Shown here: positions 28,365 to 37,970 of the stretch, piece by piece
Position numbering within the stretch: position 1 is the stretch's first letter
How the letters are laid out: each line of letters starts with the position of its first letter
NCBI GenBank assembly: GCA_020073485.1
Contig: JAIQFB010000019.1
Coordinates: forward strand, 62,001 to 126,000
Length of the DNA: 64,000 nt
Origin: Terriglobia bacterium
Lineage (GTDB): Bacteria; Acidobacteriota; Terriglobia; Acidiferrales; UBA7541
Direction of reading: 5' to 3'
Program-made: the position numbers and the translations under genes
Notes under the pieces: model-generated
Databases searched by the model: none
What the model was told of the DNA's origin: nothing
What the model saw: the letters and a program-made list of their open reading frames with translations, nothing else

Positions 28365-31300
28365 GCGTTCGGGACCAGCTCAACTCCTATCTTCAGCGGT
28401 TGGAAAAACGCCTGCGCCTGGGCGCCCTGATTCGCGGCGCCGCTGTTCTTACTTCGGTCGCCCTTTTCACCACGGTTGTCCTGGTTCTGATCACCAACGC
28501 GTTCGCCTTTTCCCGGTGGAGCATCACCAGCGCGCGGGTCGCGCTCCTCTTCGCCTTAGTCCTGGCCATCACCTTTGGGATCGCGTTGCCCGTTGCCGCT
28601 CTCAACCGACGCCGCGCGGCTCGCCAAGCCGAAACCGTTTTCCCGGAATTCCAGCAGCGCCTGGTGACGTTTGCCGAACGCGACGCGCAAGCGCGCGAAC
28701 CTTTTCTCGATCTGCTGGCCGCCGACACGCTGGATGTAGCGCGCGGGGCGGAACCCGCGCGCATGGTACCCGACCGCAAGCTGGCCGCATTTCTCGGAGT
28801 CGGCGGGGCTGCGCTCTGCGTTCTTGTCTGGATGATCCTTGCCGGGCCGGGATATTTGGGCCACGGCGCCGCGCTGTTATGGGCCGCTACGCCGCGGGAC
28901 GGCGCCGCTCCGTTTTATGATCTTCAGGTCATTCCGGGCGACATTACCGTCCGCCGCAACTCCGATCAGGTGGTGACCGCGCAACTCATCGGCCTGCAAT
29001 CGAGCGACGTGCGTTTGTACGCGCGCTATCAGAGTGCTTCCAAATGGGACCAGGTGGCCATGCGCCCGCAGGCCGGAGCTTCCGGATACCAATTCATTTT
29101 TGCGGGGCTCCCGGAAAGCGTCGAGTACTATGTGGAGGCCGGCCCTCTGCGCTCGAAGCATTTCAATATTCGCGTGCTTGATTTGCCGGGAGTGAAAAAC
29201 GTTCGCGTCACGTATCACTATCCTTCGTGGACGCACCTGCAGGATGTGGCCGAAGAACGCGGCGGGGATCTCCGCGCGGTCGAGGGCACGGAAGCCAATC
29301 TGGAAATCGAAACCGACAAACCGCTCAGCGATGGCGTCCTGGTCGTGGACACGGGCGCGGACTCGGCGTCGAGCGCAAATTCAGGCGCGGCGGATGATCA
29401 GAAGCAGATTCGCCTTTCGGGCGGCGGGGGGAATGTTTATAAGGGCACGATTCGCATGGAGAAAGACGGCGTGTACCACGTCGCGATTCTCGATCAGGGC
29501 CAGCCCGTGCGCCTCTCGAATGATTTCTTCATCGAGGCGCGCAAGGCTGAGCCGCCCAACGTGATCATCGCGCGCCCTGGCCACGACTACCGCGCGAGCC
29601 CCATCGAAGAGGTCACCGTCGCGGTGAAGGCCGACGATGAATTCGGCCTCTCCGAAATGACGCTGCACTACTCGGTGAACGGCGAGGCCGAGAAGACGAT
29701 CGATCTGCTGAAACAAAAAGGCGTCAAGCAAGCCGACGGCTCCACCACGATTTCCCTGGAAGATTTCAAATTGGTGCCGGGCGACGTGGTGAGCCTCTAC
29801 GCGATTGCCAAAGACGCGCGCGCCGAATCCCGCACCGATATTTCCTTCATTCAGGCCGATCCCTTCGAGCGGGAATTTTCGCAGTCGCAGGCCGGGGGCG
29901 GCGGTGGCGGGGGGGGCGGCGGCCAGCAGGATCAGAACGACATTTCCCAGCGCGAAGAGGAAATCATCGCCGAGACCTGGAAGCATCGCGGCGATAAGAC
30001 CGCGACTGCACAAGCAGCGGCCGAAGCGGCCAAATTCCTTTCCGGCGTGCAGTCCAAGCTGGGCGATCAGGCCAAGTCGCTGGCCGGGCGCATGCAGAGC
30101 CGCGAATTGTCCCAGCAAAATGAGGAATTCGGCAGCTTTGTCAAGAACATGAACGCAGCGGCCGACGCCATGGGTCCGGCCGCTGAAAAATTGCGGCAGC
30201 AGAAATGGCAGGATGCCCTTCCCGACGAACAAAAGGCGCTGCAGCATTTGCTGCGCGCCGAGGCCACGTTCCGCCAGATTCAGGTGGCGTTTGGCAACGG
30301 CGGAGGCGGCGGTGGAGCGGGCGGCGGAGCGGGACGCGATCTCGCCAGCCTGTTTGATTTGGAGCTCGACACCGAAAAAAATCAGTACGAGACCGCGCAG
30401 ACCGCCGGCTCGCAAAGCCAGCAGGAAAAAGATATTGATGAAGCCCTGCAGAAGCTGGATCAACTAGCCCGCCGCCAGGAGGAACTCGCACAGCAGCAGC
30501 ACAATGCGGCGCAAAGCTCCGAACAGCGCTGGCAGCAGGAAATGTTGCGCCGTCAGGCCGAAGAGTTGCAGCGACAGATGGAGCAAATGGCCCGGAACAA
30601 TAGCCAGAGCGGCTCTCAATCCCAGCAGAGCAGCTCCCAGGGAAGTTCTTCCTCGAACTCATCCGGGCAATCCGGTTCGGGGCAATCGGGCGCCGATGGA
30701 AAATCGGGCTCCGGCGATCCGCGCGTGCAGCAATCACTTGATCGTTTGCGCCAGGCGACCGACGATATGCGCCGCGCCACGTCTCCGCAGCAGAGCGAAG
30801 CCGAAGCGCGCCGAGCCGCCGATCGTTTGAAGGAAGCCACCGACCTGCTCGGCGGCATGCGCCAACAACAATCTTCCTCGAAGGTCGATGCACTGTCGCA
30901 GGAAGCCAGCCGCCTCAAGAACGAGGAGAGCAGCCAATCCGACCGCATCCGCCAGATGTTCGCGAATGGCGGGGGATTTCAGACCAATGCGCAGGATCGC
31001 AAGAAACTTGCCGACGATCGTCAGCAGCTGGCCGAGGACATGGGCAAGCTGGAGAAAGGCCTCCAGGACACGGCGCGCGAACTTGCCGGCAACAAGCAGA
31101 CCGCGGCCTCCACGAAATTGCGCGATGCCCTCAGCGACATGCAACAATCCGACCTGCGCGCGCGCATTCAACGCGGATCCGATTGGATGCGCCGCGGCAT
31201 TGATCCCAACGCGAATGGCATGGAGCCTGAAATTCAAGCCGGGATGCAACGCCTGGAAAAGGGCCTGCAGGATGCGCAGCAGGCCATGGGCGCGGCCCCG

Positions 31301-32014
31301 CAGCCGGGGAATGATTCGCAGCAGCAGGGACTGGAAACCGCTTTGAATCGCGTCGAGCGCCTTCGCAATCAGATGGGCGGCTTGTCGCGCGACGGGCAGG
31401 GACGCCAGCAGGGCCAAGGCCAACAAGCGAATGGCCAGGGCGGAGGACAACAAGGCGGCCAACAGGGCGGCCAAGGTGGTCAGCAAGGCGGCCAGCAAAA
31501 TGGCCAGATGGGCGGAGGTCCCGGCGGCGGCCCGGGTGCGAGAATCGGAGGCGGCAACAACTACGGATACGGCTACCGCACGAATCCCGGTGGCGGAGCC
31601 TACGGTGACTTGTACGGCAACTACGACACGGGAAATAACACGCCGCGCGGAGGCGCCCCAGTCCAGCCCGATAATTCTCCCATCCCCACGCAGCGCTCTT
31701 ACGATGACAGCATGCGCGATCTGAATCAGCTTCGCCAGGCCGTGCAGCAGGATCCCGAAATGGAAAAGCAGGTTCAGGAACTGATCCGCGAAATGGAGCG
31801 CCTCGACCCGGCGCGTTTCCCCGGCAATCCCGCGCTGGTCGAGCAGCTGCATTCCCAGGTGCTTGCGGACGTAGATAAGCTGGAGTTGCAATTGCGCCGC
31901 CAGCTCGATGACAAACAGTCCGGCCAGGTGCGCAGCGGCGATACGAAAAACGTGCCTCAGGGTTACGAGGAACCCGTCGCCGAGTATTACCGCAGGTTGA
32001 GCAAGACTAAGTAA
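28361..32014 (+). CDS. DUF4175-family large membrane protein with Gln/Gly-rich tail
   Basis: 1217 residues. Two membrane helices lie at about 25-47 and 58-78, and a third near 145-165. Ig-like periplasmic domains follow, then a poly-Gly/Gln linker (near residue 510), and a long helical, Gln-rich region (about 520-1000) with repeated QQ/EEL coiled-coil character. A low-complexity GQGGGQQGGQQGG block lies at about 1010-1065, with a final helical domain. DUF4175 proteins close many MoxR/BatA clusters; the role is unknown, perhaps an envelope scaffold. ATG 28361 was chosen because AGGAGG lies just before it and it overlaps the previous stop by ATGA. Confidence 0.87.
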   Translation: MSVRDQLNSYLQRLEKRLRLGALIRGAAVLTSVALFTTVVLVLITNAFAFSRWSITSARVALLFALVLAITFGIALPVAALNRRRAARQAETVFPEFQQRLVTFAERDAQAREPFLDLLAADTLDVARGAEPARMVPDRKLAAFLGVGGAALCVLVWMILAGPGYLGHGAALLWAATPRDGAAPFYDLQVIPGDITVRRNSDQVVTAQLIGLQSSDVRLYARYQSASKWDQVAMRPQAGASGYQFIFAGLPESVEYYVEAGPLRSKHFNIRVLDLPGVKNVRVTYHYPSWTHLQDVAEERGGDLRAVEGTEANLEIETDKPLSDGVLVVDTGADSASSANSGAADDQKQIRLSGGGGNVYKGTIRMEKDGVYHVAILDQGQPVRLSNDFFIEARKAEPPNVIIARPGHDYRASPIEEVTVAVKADDEFGLSEMTLHYSVNGEAEKTIDLLKQKGVKQADGSTTISLEDFKLVPGDVVSLYAIAKDARAESRTDISFIQADPFEREFSQSQAGGGGGGGGGGQQDQNDISQREEEIIAETWKHRGDKTATAQAAAEAAKFLSGVQSKLGDQAKSLAGRMQSRELSQQNEEFGSFVKNMNAAADAMGPAAEKLRQQKWQDALPDEQKALQHLLRAEATFRQIQVAFGNGGGGGGAGGGAGRDLASLFDLELDTEKNQYETAQTAGSQSQQEKDIDEALQKLDQLARRQEELAQQQHNAAQSSEQRWQQEMLRRQAEELQRQMEQMARNNSQSGSQSQQSSSQGSSSSNSSGQSGSGQSGADGKSGSGDPRVQQSLDRLRQATDDMRRATSPQQSEAEARRAADRLKEATDLLGGMRQQQSSSKVDALSQEASRLKNEESSQSDRIRQMFANGGGFQTNAQDRKKLADDRQQLAEDMGKLEKGLQDTARELAGNKQTAASTKLRDALSDMQQSDLRARIQRGSDWMRRGIDPNANGMEPEIQAGMQRLEKGLQDAQQAMGAAPQPGNDSQQQGLETALNRVERLRNQMGGLSRDGQGRQQGQGQQANGQGGGQQGGQQGGQGGQQGGQQNGQMGGGPGGGPGARIGGGNNYGYGYRTNPGGGAYGDLYGNYDTGNNTPRGGAPVQPDNSPIPTQRSYDDSMRDLNQLRQAVQQDPEMEKQVQELIREMERLDPARFPGNPALVEQLHSQVLADVDKLELQLRRQLDDKQSGQVRSGDTKNVPQGYEEPVAEYYRRLSKTK

Positions 32015-32180
32015 AAATGAACCGCGATCGCTCTCCGCGAAAACGCCGGCGAGCTAAAGAAGAAAACCGAACCCTTGAACACCGCAAGGGTGCAGCACCC
32101 GAAATTCAAAATCCCTCAAGCACCGGTCCACCTGCCGCGAATCAAATTGAGGAATTGTGCAACCTCAAGGAGCGGAATAT

Positions 32181-32220
32181 TTTTCTCTGCCCCTCTCTGT
32201 GGCCCTCTGTGTTGAAGCCT
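32181..32220. repeat. CACAGAGG-type intergenic sequence
   Basis: The minus strand reads AACACAGAGGGCCACAGAGAGG here: short purine-rich CACAGAG units spaced about 10 nt apart. It lies in the 267-nt gap between the DUF4175 gene and the convergent peptidase gene, where no CDS is supported. Similar CACAGAGG units are known to me as recurrent intergenic sequence in several phyla, but I cannot verify copies here. Confidence 0.35.
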
Positions 32221-32281
32221 TTGACTTTCCGCGGTTCGTGCAGGGAATGCCCGCCGATGGCAGTTGGAGCCGCACGCCGCG

Positions 32282-33838
32282 CTAATTCTTCGGTTGCGTT
32301 TTGCGGGGTAGGAGCTGCTCGGAGTTGGCCGTCATGTACGCGAAGGACGCGACGATTACGGCCATTTGCTTCAAATCCTCCTCCTGCAGCCTTTCGTACA
32401 AATCCATATTCGTATGATGCGTGCGCGTCTCGTACTCGATGGGATCCTGGATGAATTGAAATCCCGGCAGGCCCACTTCGTCGAACGAGACGTGATCGGT
32501 GCCGCCGACCCCGCGAAACGCCAGCGTGGTCATTCCCATGGTTTTGAACGGCTCCATCCACTTCTCGAAGACGGCCCGCGCCGCTTCGTTCTCCTGCATG
32601 TAAATGCCCCGGATTCTTCCCGTGCCGTTATCCACGTTGAAATAGGCGGAAAGCTTGGCGTAATCCGGGTGTAGCTTCATGTCTTTCCGCTCGGCGAAAT
32701 GCGCGCCGACGTAGGCGCGCGAGCCGAGCATGCCTTCTTCCTCGCCCGTCCATAGCGCAAGGCGAACCGTGCGCCGCATTTTCAGCCCCGAGACTTTCAA
32801 CAGGCGCATGGCCTCCATCATCACGGCCGAGCCCGCGCCGTTGTCGGTAGCGCCGTCGCCACTGTCCCAGGAATCGAAGTGCGCGCCCAGCATTACCAGC
32901 TCGTCGGCTTTGTCTGTCCCCGGAATTTCCGCGAGGATGTTGAACGAATCCAGATTGTTGTCATAAAACTTGCTGGCAATATCGATTTGCAGCGTCACTG
33001 GAATATTTTTTTCCAGCGTGCGCAGAATGCGCCCGTACTGCTCGATGGCCACGGCCACGCGCGGCAGCACCATCGGCTGCCCGGGGTCCCGCGAGCCGCC
33101 GGCCATCACCGTGATTGTTCCGTCATCGTGCGGCGAAGGTTCCAGCCACGCTGCCGCCTTTTCGTCCGTCAGGAACTTCACCAGCTTGGCGTTAAATTGC
33201 TGCTGTGCGAGCGCGCGGTCGCGCACGGCCTGGTCCGGGGGGCGCGGGGGACCGGGAGGCTGCGCGAGGTCCGCCAATTCCTGGTCGGTGAGGCGGTGCC
33301 CCGGCGCATCGAAATGCGCTTCGAGCGCGCGTAGCGGCGCGGTCAGCACGAATTTTCCCCTGAGCTTTTCGTGATACGCCTGGAAATCCTCTTCTTTCTC
33401 GATTCTTGCGTAGACCGCTTCGGCCGTGACTGGGCCGTTCGTTCCCGGTGTCCACGCCTTCGGATAGGCAATCAATGGAAAATGCCGCGGCGAAATTTCG
33501 TTGGCTTCCATCAGCTCGTTGGACCACCCGCGCCCAAATGGACCCCACGGCTCTTCGTGCACGTTCGCAAGGCCCCAGGAGCCCAGCGTCTTGATCGCGT
33601 ATTCGCCGGCCTCGCGAATGTTCGGCGAATTGGTTAGCCGCGCTCCATACACGTCGGTCAGATAACTCAGGACGTCCATGACGCGCGAGTGGTGGAAACC
33701 TTCCTCTTCCAATGCGGCGATTGCCGCGGCGTCAGGTGCCGGCCATTCCGTCTGTGCCGCCAGAGTCCAGGCGGCCGCGAACAGCAGCGCCAGCACGCAC
33801 GCGAGTTCCATCGACTTCCGCAACCCTCTTCTCCTCAT
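32282..33838 (-). CDS. Secreted M28 family zinc peptidase
   Basis: 518 residues with a signal peptide (LACVLALLFAAAWTLAAQ). It has the M28 di-zinc site in order: GAHFDSWDSGDGATDNGAG (His near 320, bridging Asp near 332), WTGEEEGMLG (catalytic and ligand Glu near 364), NVDNGTG (Asp near 400) and GGTDHVSFDEVG (His near 449). A PA-domain-like insertion lies between residues 120 and 290. It is close to carboxypeptidase Q/aminopeptidase-type enzymes that release amino acids from peptides outside the cytoplasm. The start may be ATG 33838 or a few codons later, since AGGAG lies just inside the frame. Confidence 0.92.
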   Translation of the reverse strand: MRRRGLRKSMELACVLALLFAAAWTLAAQTEWPAPDAAAIAALEEEGFHHSRVMDVLSYLTDVYGARLTNSPNIREAGEYAIKTLGSWGLANVHEEPWGPFGRGWSNELMEANEISPRHFPLIAYPKAWTPGTNGPVTAEAVYARIEKEEDFQAYHEKLRGKFVLTAPLRALEAHFDAPGHRLTDQELADLAQPPGPPRPPDQAVRDRALAQQQFNAKLVKFLTDEKAAAWLEPSPHDDGTITVMAGGSRDPGQPMVLPRVAVAIEQYGRILRTLEKNIPVTLQIDIASKFYDNNLDSFNILAEIPGTDKADELVMLGAHFDSWDSGDGATDNGAGSAVMMEAMRLLKVSGLKMRRTVRLALWTGEEEGMLGSRAYVGAHFAERKDMKLHPDYAKLSAYFNVDNGTGRIRGIYMQENEAARAVFEKWMEPFKTMGMTTLAFRGVGGTDHVSFDEVGLPGFQFIQDPIEYETRTHHTNMDLYERLQEEDLKQMAVIVASFAYMTANSEQLLPRKTQPKN

Positions 33839-34087
33839 TCCACGAATTATTTTACCTTGAGAATCTCAAAACCTGGCGCGCGGCGGGCCGGCGGGTTTCT
33901 AAGCGAGTGTCACGCGTAACCCGCACCTTTGCGGGTCTTATAAAAATGCAGAAGAGATAGTGAATGCAATTAGCCAACATGTGAGGGTTGTGGCTCAGAT
34001 GAATTAAATAGCATTAGAATAGGGGTCAGGAAACCAGCAATGTCAATGGATAGCACAATGTAGTTCCGGTTATCCGGAGGTGAAATC

Positions 34088-34423
34088 ATGTTTTGTTCCC
34101 ATTGCGGCAGAGAAATCGCCGATTCATCCAGTTATTGTTCATCTTGCGGCGCGCGGCAACAGCAGAGAGGGTCGTACAAGCAGTTAACGCTTTCCGCCAC
34201 GGACTCGAAAATCGCGGGCGTGTGCGGCGGCATCGCCGAATATCTGGACGTTGACCCCACGGTTGTCCGGCTGATCTGGCTGGTACTGTCGATCGTGCCC
34301 GGCGGCATTGTTGGCGGCGTTGTGGCTTATCTGGTTGCGTGGATCATTATTCCGAAGGCCCGCGGTCGCGCGCCCGAGGCAACTGGTGCGGCGCCGGTGC
34401 ATCCTCCCGCAAACGCGGTTTGA
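34088..34423 (+). CDS. PspC-domain protein with N-terminal zinc ribbon
   Basis: A 111-residue protein. The zinc ribbon is C3-x2-C6 and C17-x2-C20 (FCSHCGREI, YCSSCGAR). The PspC domain then has KIAGVCGGIAEYLDVDPTVVRLIW followed by a membrane helix (VLSIVPGGIVGGVVAYLVAWIII) ending in Lys/Arg. PspC proteins sense or respond to membrane stress, and this fused ribbon form is common outside enterobacteria. It has a strong ribosome site (GGAGGTG 7 nt before ATG) and stands alone. Confidence 0.9.
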   Translation: MFCSHCGREIADSSSYCSSCGARQQQRGSYKQLTLSATDSKIAGVCGGIAEYLDVDPTVVRLIWLVLSIVPGGIVGGVVAYLVAWIIIPKARGRAPEATGAAPVHPPANAV

Positions 34424-34623
34424 GAAGTCGCCTCAGCTGGACAGGATTTTTATCCTGAGCCTTGCAAACGGCAGTTTGTCGAATTTCTGCGCGAAAAAAA
34501 GCCGACCCGACAGGCTGAAGCCCGTCCCACTGCGCTTGACATGCCGGAACGCCCGACCTAACTTCATACCCCGAAGAACGCGATCCCTATCGTCCCCAAT
34601 AATCGGATCTGGAGGACTACTCC

Positions 34624-35751
34624 ATGAAGCGGAAATCGGAAGGCGGCAGCCGGCACGGATTGTCGCGCCGCGAAATTCTGCAGGGAAGCCTCGCTGTGGC
34701 AGTCACCGCCGCAGGCGGAATGAAAGAAGCGCTCGCGCAACCCGCTGCGCCGGGCGCCCAGAAGACGGCCGCCACGCGCGCGATCGACATCCACGCCCAT
34801 TATTTTCCGCAAGGCTACTTCGATCTCTTCCGCGCCGAAGGTTACGGCTCGGAGTTCCACATGACCGAGCAGGGTTTTTATTTCAAGACTCCCAATTATG
34901 CGAACGGTCCGCTTCCCGCCAAATTCATCGATCTAACGCAGCGCCTGGCGGACATGGACGCGCAAGGCGTGGCCGTGCACGCGCTCTCGCTCACCGGGCC
35001 CATGACCTACTGGGTGCACGGCCAGCTTGCTCTGCAGCTTGCCAGGACGTGGAACGACGCCGCTGTCGTTGCGCATCAAGCGCATCCCGACAGATTCGTT
35101 GTTCTGGCCACTCTTCCCATGCTCGATCCCGATCTCGCGGTCGACGAACTGAACCGTGTCAGCAAGCTTCCCGGCGTGCGCGGCGTCTATATGGGAACTT
35201 ATATCGACGGCCACGATCTCGACGATCCTCTGTTTGAGCCTATTTATGCGCGCATCGAAGCGCTCGACCTGCCCATTTTCCTGCATCCCGTGGCGCCGAC
35301 CGTCGGCGGCAAGCGCCTGCAGCCGTATTCGTTCACCAATCTCGTCTCCTATCCCATGGACACAACCATCGCCGCGTGCCACCTGATCTTCGGCGGCGTG
35401 CTCGATCGCCATCCAAAGTTGCAGATCACCCTGCCGCACGCCGGAGGATTGCTGCCAAATCTCATCGGGCGTCTCGATCACGGTTGGAAGGTAATCCCGG
35501 CGGCAAAACAATGCGCGCAGACGCCAAGCGCCTACTTGCAGCGCTTCACCTACGATATCATCACGCATTCAAAGCCGTTGCTGAAGTACATCATTTCCCA
35601 GGTGGGAGCCGACCGCATCATGCTGGGCAGCGATTACTGCTATGAAGTGGGCTACAAGCAGCCTGTCGAGGAAGTCGAGCAGCTCAACCTGAATTCCCAG
35701 CAGCGCAATCTGATTTTGGGCGGAACGGCCGCGAAAATTCTTAAGATTTAG
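34624..35751 (+). CDS. Tat-exported amidohydrolase (ACMSD-like decarboxylase family)
   Basis: 375 residues. The twin-arginine signal is SRREILQGS (Arg15-Arg16), so it is probably exported folded. The barrel has DIHAHYFP (HxH), ADMDAQGVAVHALSL, FLHPVAP (His near 222), LPHAGGLLPN (His near 272) and MLGSDYCYEVGY (Asp near 339). These are the metal site and barrel strands of amidohydrolase-2, to which aminocarboxymuconate-semialdehyde decarboxylase belongs. The substrate is not assignable. It is a single gene preceded by GGAGG. Confidence 0.88.
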   Translation: MKRKSEGGSRHGLSRREILQGSLAVAVTAAGGMKEALAQPAAPGAQKTAATRAIDIHAHYFPQGYFDLFRAEGYGSEFHMTEQGFYFKTPNYANGPLPAKFIDLTQRLADMDAQGVAVHALSLTGPMTYWVHGQLALQLARTWNDAAVVAHQAHPDRFVVLATLPMLDPDLAVDELNRVSKLPGVRGVYMGTYIDGHDLDDPLFEPIYARIEALDLPIFLHPVAPTVGGKRLQPYSFTNLVSYPMDTTIAACHLIFGGVLDRHPKLQITLPHAGGLLPNLIGRLDHGWKVIPAAKQCAQTPSAYLQRFTYDIITHSKPLLKYIISQVGADRIMLGSDYCYEVGYKQPVEEVEQLNLNSQQRNLILGGTAAKILKI

Positions 35752-35771
35752 CCGACGACTTCAGCAGGTTT

Positions 35772-35842
35772 TGTAGCGACCGCCATCAGGTGGGCACTCT
35801 CGCATCAAGTGCATGCACGTCCTGCGGTGGGCGGGCGCTACA
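35772..35842. repeat. Imperfect intergenic palindrome (TGTAGCG type)
   Basis: The arms TGTAGCGACCGCCATCAGG (35772-35790) and its imperfect complement ending GCGCTACA (35821-35842) enclose a 30-nt loop between two convergent genes. The ends match the palindrome at 4724-4777. It may terminate transcription from both sides. Confidence 0.55.
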
Positions 35843-35871
35843 TTGGCAAGAGCCATGTTCTCACGCGAATG

Positions 35872-36573
35872 CTAGAGATGCCGAAACTGTTCTTCGGATC
35901 TCTCTTTCCCATGAATCGTTTGATTTTCCAGCGAACGGCTCACCAGGTCTTTCGATCCCAGGCCCACGGCCAGCGCCAAGGCCAGGACGATACCCCCGAA
36001 TAAAATCGCGAACGCCAAATCCACGATTCTTCCGCCTATTCCCAAGTGTTCCAGAGCCATCGCCGACGTCAAGACAATCACCAGCCATTTCACGCCCAGG
36101 CTGAGCAATCGCGCATAAGGAAGATTCATGTTGACCGCGCCGATCAGCACGCCGCGCGCCAGGAATCGGGCAATCACGTTTCCGAAAAAGAGAAGGACGA
36201 CCGCCACCAGGAAGTTGGGGAAATATTCAAACAGCCGGATCACCATCTGCTGCGTCAAGGTCGCATCAAACGCCGCGATCCCGATCAACGCGCCCACCAA
36301 AATGATGCACCAGGAGACGAACCGCACCACCAACAACGTGGGGCTGCCGGTGGGAGAAATTTCCGATAGTCCGGAGAGGCCCCAGCTGGCCAGCTTGGCG
36401 TCGAATTTGATGCCGCGCAAGGAACGCCGAAGCAGAAAGCCGAACACCCTGGCAACCACGACCGAGACCAGTACAGCTACGATGAGCGCCACCAACCCTG
36501 GGACCAATTTGGCGAATCCGGTGATCACCCGCGTTGTCGATTCGTTCAGGGCCTGATGAACTTGGTTCCACAT
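35872..36573 (-). CDS. MscS-like TM-helix membrane protein
   Basis: 233 residues with four or five hydrophobic segments and the TM_helix repeat pattern (VPGLVALIVAVLVSVVVARVFG; FPNFLVAVVLLFFGNVIARFLA; and a last helix LAFAILFGGIVLALALAVGLG with the end motif GLGSKDLVSR). These are the channel-like repeats found alone or before MscS domains. No MscS pore/beta domain is present, so gating by tension is uncertain. ATG 36573 has AGGAG 8 nt upstream. It is 22 nt after the glycosyltransferase gene, so the two are probably co-transcribed, which suits an osmotic-stress role. Confidence 0.82.
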   Translation of the reverse strand: MWNQVHQALNESTTRVITGFAKLVPGLVALIVAVLVSVVVARVFGFLLRRSLRGIKFDAKLASWGLSGLSEISPTGSPTLLVVRFVSWCIILVGALIGIAAFDATLTQQMVIRLFEYFPNFLVAVVLLFFGNVIARFLARGVLIGAVNMNLPYARLLSLGVKWLVIVLTSAMALEHLGIGGRIVDLAFAILFGGIVLALALAVGLGSKDLVSRSLENQTIHGKERSEEQFRHL

Positions 36574-36595
36574 TGTCCGCTCCTTTCCCGGATCG

Positions 36596-37831
36596 CTAAG
36601 GATTAAACCGATCCGGCCATCTCCATCGGGATAATAGATAGGGCTTGAGGTCTTCAAACGCCGCGCACAACGTTTCCAGCCGGTCTTCCACGGCCAGAGG
36701 CGAAAAAGTTTGAACTTCCAGCGCGTACGATGCCACCCAGGCAAGGTAAATGGGGGTCATGGCGCGGAGCAGGTGTTCGCGGCTCATCACGCGTTGGCGA
36801 TGCGCAAGAATGAAGTCGTACAGGACGTGCACCCAGACTCCATCCGCCAAACGGAACTGATCGGCGGGAAGCCGTGCGAGCTTCTTCAGATTCAGCATCG
36901 TGGCCGGGGAAAGCGCCGTGGCCCAAATGTCCAGCAGGTCCTTGCAGCCACGCTGAAATGTTTCGATCATGACGTGCACGTCCGCCGAAGCGTTCTCGGT
37001 TTCCCCGCGAGCTGGCCGTCCAAACGTGCGCAGGGCTTGGGAGCCGCGGACTTTTTGCCAACACCCGGCGTAGCGTTCCGCGTCCAGGAATAGCGCGCTC
37101 AAAACCTGAGCGAGCGAAGCGCTTACGTCCGCCGACTCGGAAACGCTTGGGGCAGGCGCGAAGCCTCGATTGACCTGGCACACCTGCAACCCGGCGCAAA
37201 CCGCTTTCGTAGTGATCCACCCGGAATCGGGCTGCCCGTGCGGCGCCTGCAAATATTTTTCCGCCAGCCGTGGGGAGATCGCAAGATCCGCGGCCATGGA
37301 ATAGTGCAAACGGGCGCCGTATAGCGCCCGCGTGAGTGGATACACGATGCCGCTGTTGATGAGGCTATCGAACTTGTGCCGGGCGTATAGTGGGACACCC
37401 AGATCAAAACCATCATTCAGGACTGGTTCCGCAAGGTTCCGCAAGCTATCCGGCGACGTTTCCGAACCCATCATGACGCAAATTTTGGCGCCCAGCGTCC
37501 GTCCCACCTGCAACAGCGAACGAAGTCCCTGATCGAGCGACTGCTCGTTGTAGCGCTCCACCGGAAGCATCGCGTACGGAAACAGTTGGAGAGACTCGTC
37601 CGCGGCGGGAAGATCACCGTTCCCTCCCGTCGAGGCAACCGCAGTATCGGGATATAGAAATACGGCCTTCCCGTTGGGAAGCAAATCGGGCAGCACCGGG
37701 CGCAAACTGCTTACCACCGAGTCCAGCAGTTCCCGGCTCTGGCAAGACGGCAGCGCGACTACGAGATCCGCTTCACCCACGCGGTCCGCTCGCTCCTTTG
37801 CCTCCGGTGCAATCGTGTCCAATACCGCCAC
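36596..37831 (-). CDS. Glycosyltransferase, GT-A type (glucosylglycerate synthase-like?)
   Basis: A 411-residue cytoplasmic protein. The N-terminal half has the GT-A layout: LVVALPSCQSRELL near residue 24, LGVPLYARHKFDSLINSGI near 148, and YPLTRALYGARLHYSMAADLAIS near 168. These blocks resemble GT2/GT81-like mannosyl- or glucosylglycerate synthases that make the compatible solutes used under osmotic stress. The C-terminal half is helical. No clean DxD is visible, so donor and acceptor are not certain. The neighbours (TreS and an MscS-like protein) support an osmoadaptation role. Confidence 0.62.
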   Translation of the reverse strand: MAVLDTIAPEAKERADRVGEADLVVALPSCQSRELLDSVVSSLRPVLPDLLPNGKAVFLYPDTAVASTGGNGDLPAADESLQLFPYAMLPVERYNEQSLDQGLRSLLQVGRTLGAKICVMMGSETSPDSLRNLAEPVLNDGFDLGVPLYARHKFDSLINSGIVYPLTRALYGARLHYSMAADLAISPRLAEKYLQAPHGQPDSGWITTKAVCAGLQVCQVNRGFAPAPSVSESADVSASLAQVLSALFLDAERYAGCWQKVRGSQALRTFGRPARGETENASADVHVMIETFQRGCKDLLDIWATALSPATMLNLKKLARLPADQFRLADGVWVHVLYDFILAHRQRVMSREHLLRAMTPIYLAWVASYALEVQTFSPLAVEDRLETLCAAFEDLKPYLLSRWRWPDRFNP

Positions 37832-37919
37832 TCTTCATTCTCCGACCGGGACCAATGCGTCGCCCCGCATGAATACTATATTTGCCGCCCACGGAAAAAG
37901 TTTATCCGAGCTGCCTTGG

Positions 37920-37947
37920 GTAGCATAGCCACTCCTGGCTGTGCTAC
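37920..37947. repeat. Short GTAGCA palindrome between glycosyltransferase and treS
   Basis: The arms GTAGCATAGCCA and TGGCTGTGCTAC (11 of 12 pairs) flank a 4-nt CTCC loop, in the gap between the treS stop and the glycosyltransferase start. This compact hairpin shares the core GTAGCAxAGCCACTC with 25339-25359. It could end treS transcription, though without a U-tract on the minus strand. Confidence 0.6.
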
Positions 37948-37970
37948 CAAGACCTGCTCCAAATCCATTT

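Noticed and set aside
31396-31540. Repetitive GGCGGCCA(A/G)CA-like DNA as a tandem-repeat locus
   Set aside because: It is the in-frame coding of the Gly/Gln-rich segment of the DUF4175 protein, with irregular units; no separate element is needed.
33920-33935. CCCGCA-CCTT-TGCGGG hairpin as a terminator
   Set aside because: It lies between two divergent genes (peptidase and PspC), so neither transcript would end there; it may be chance in GC-rich DNA.
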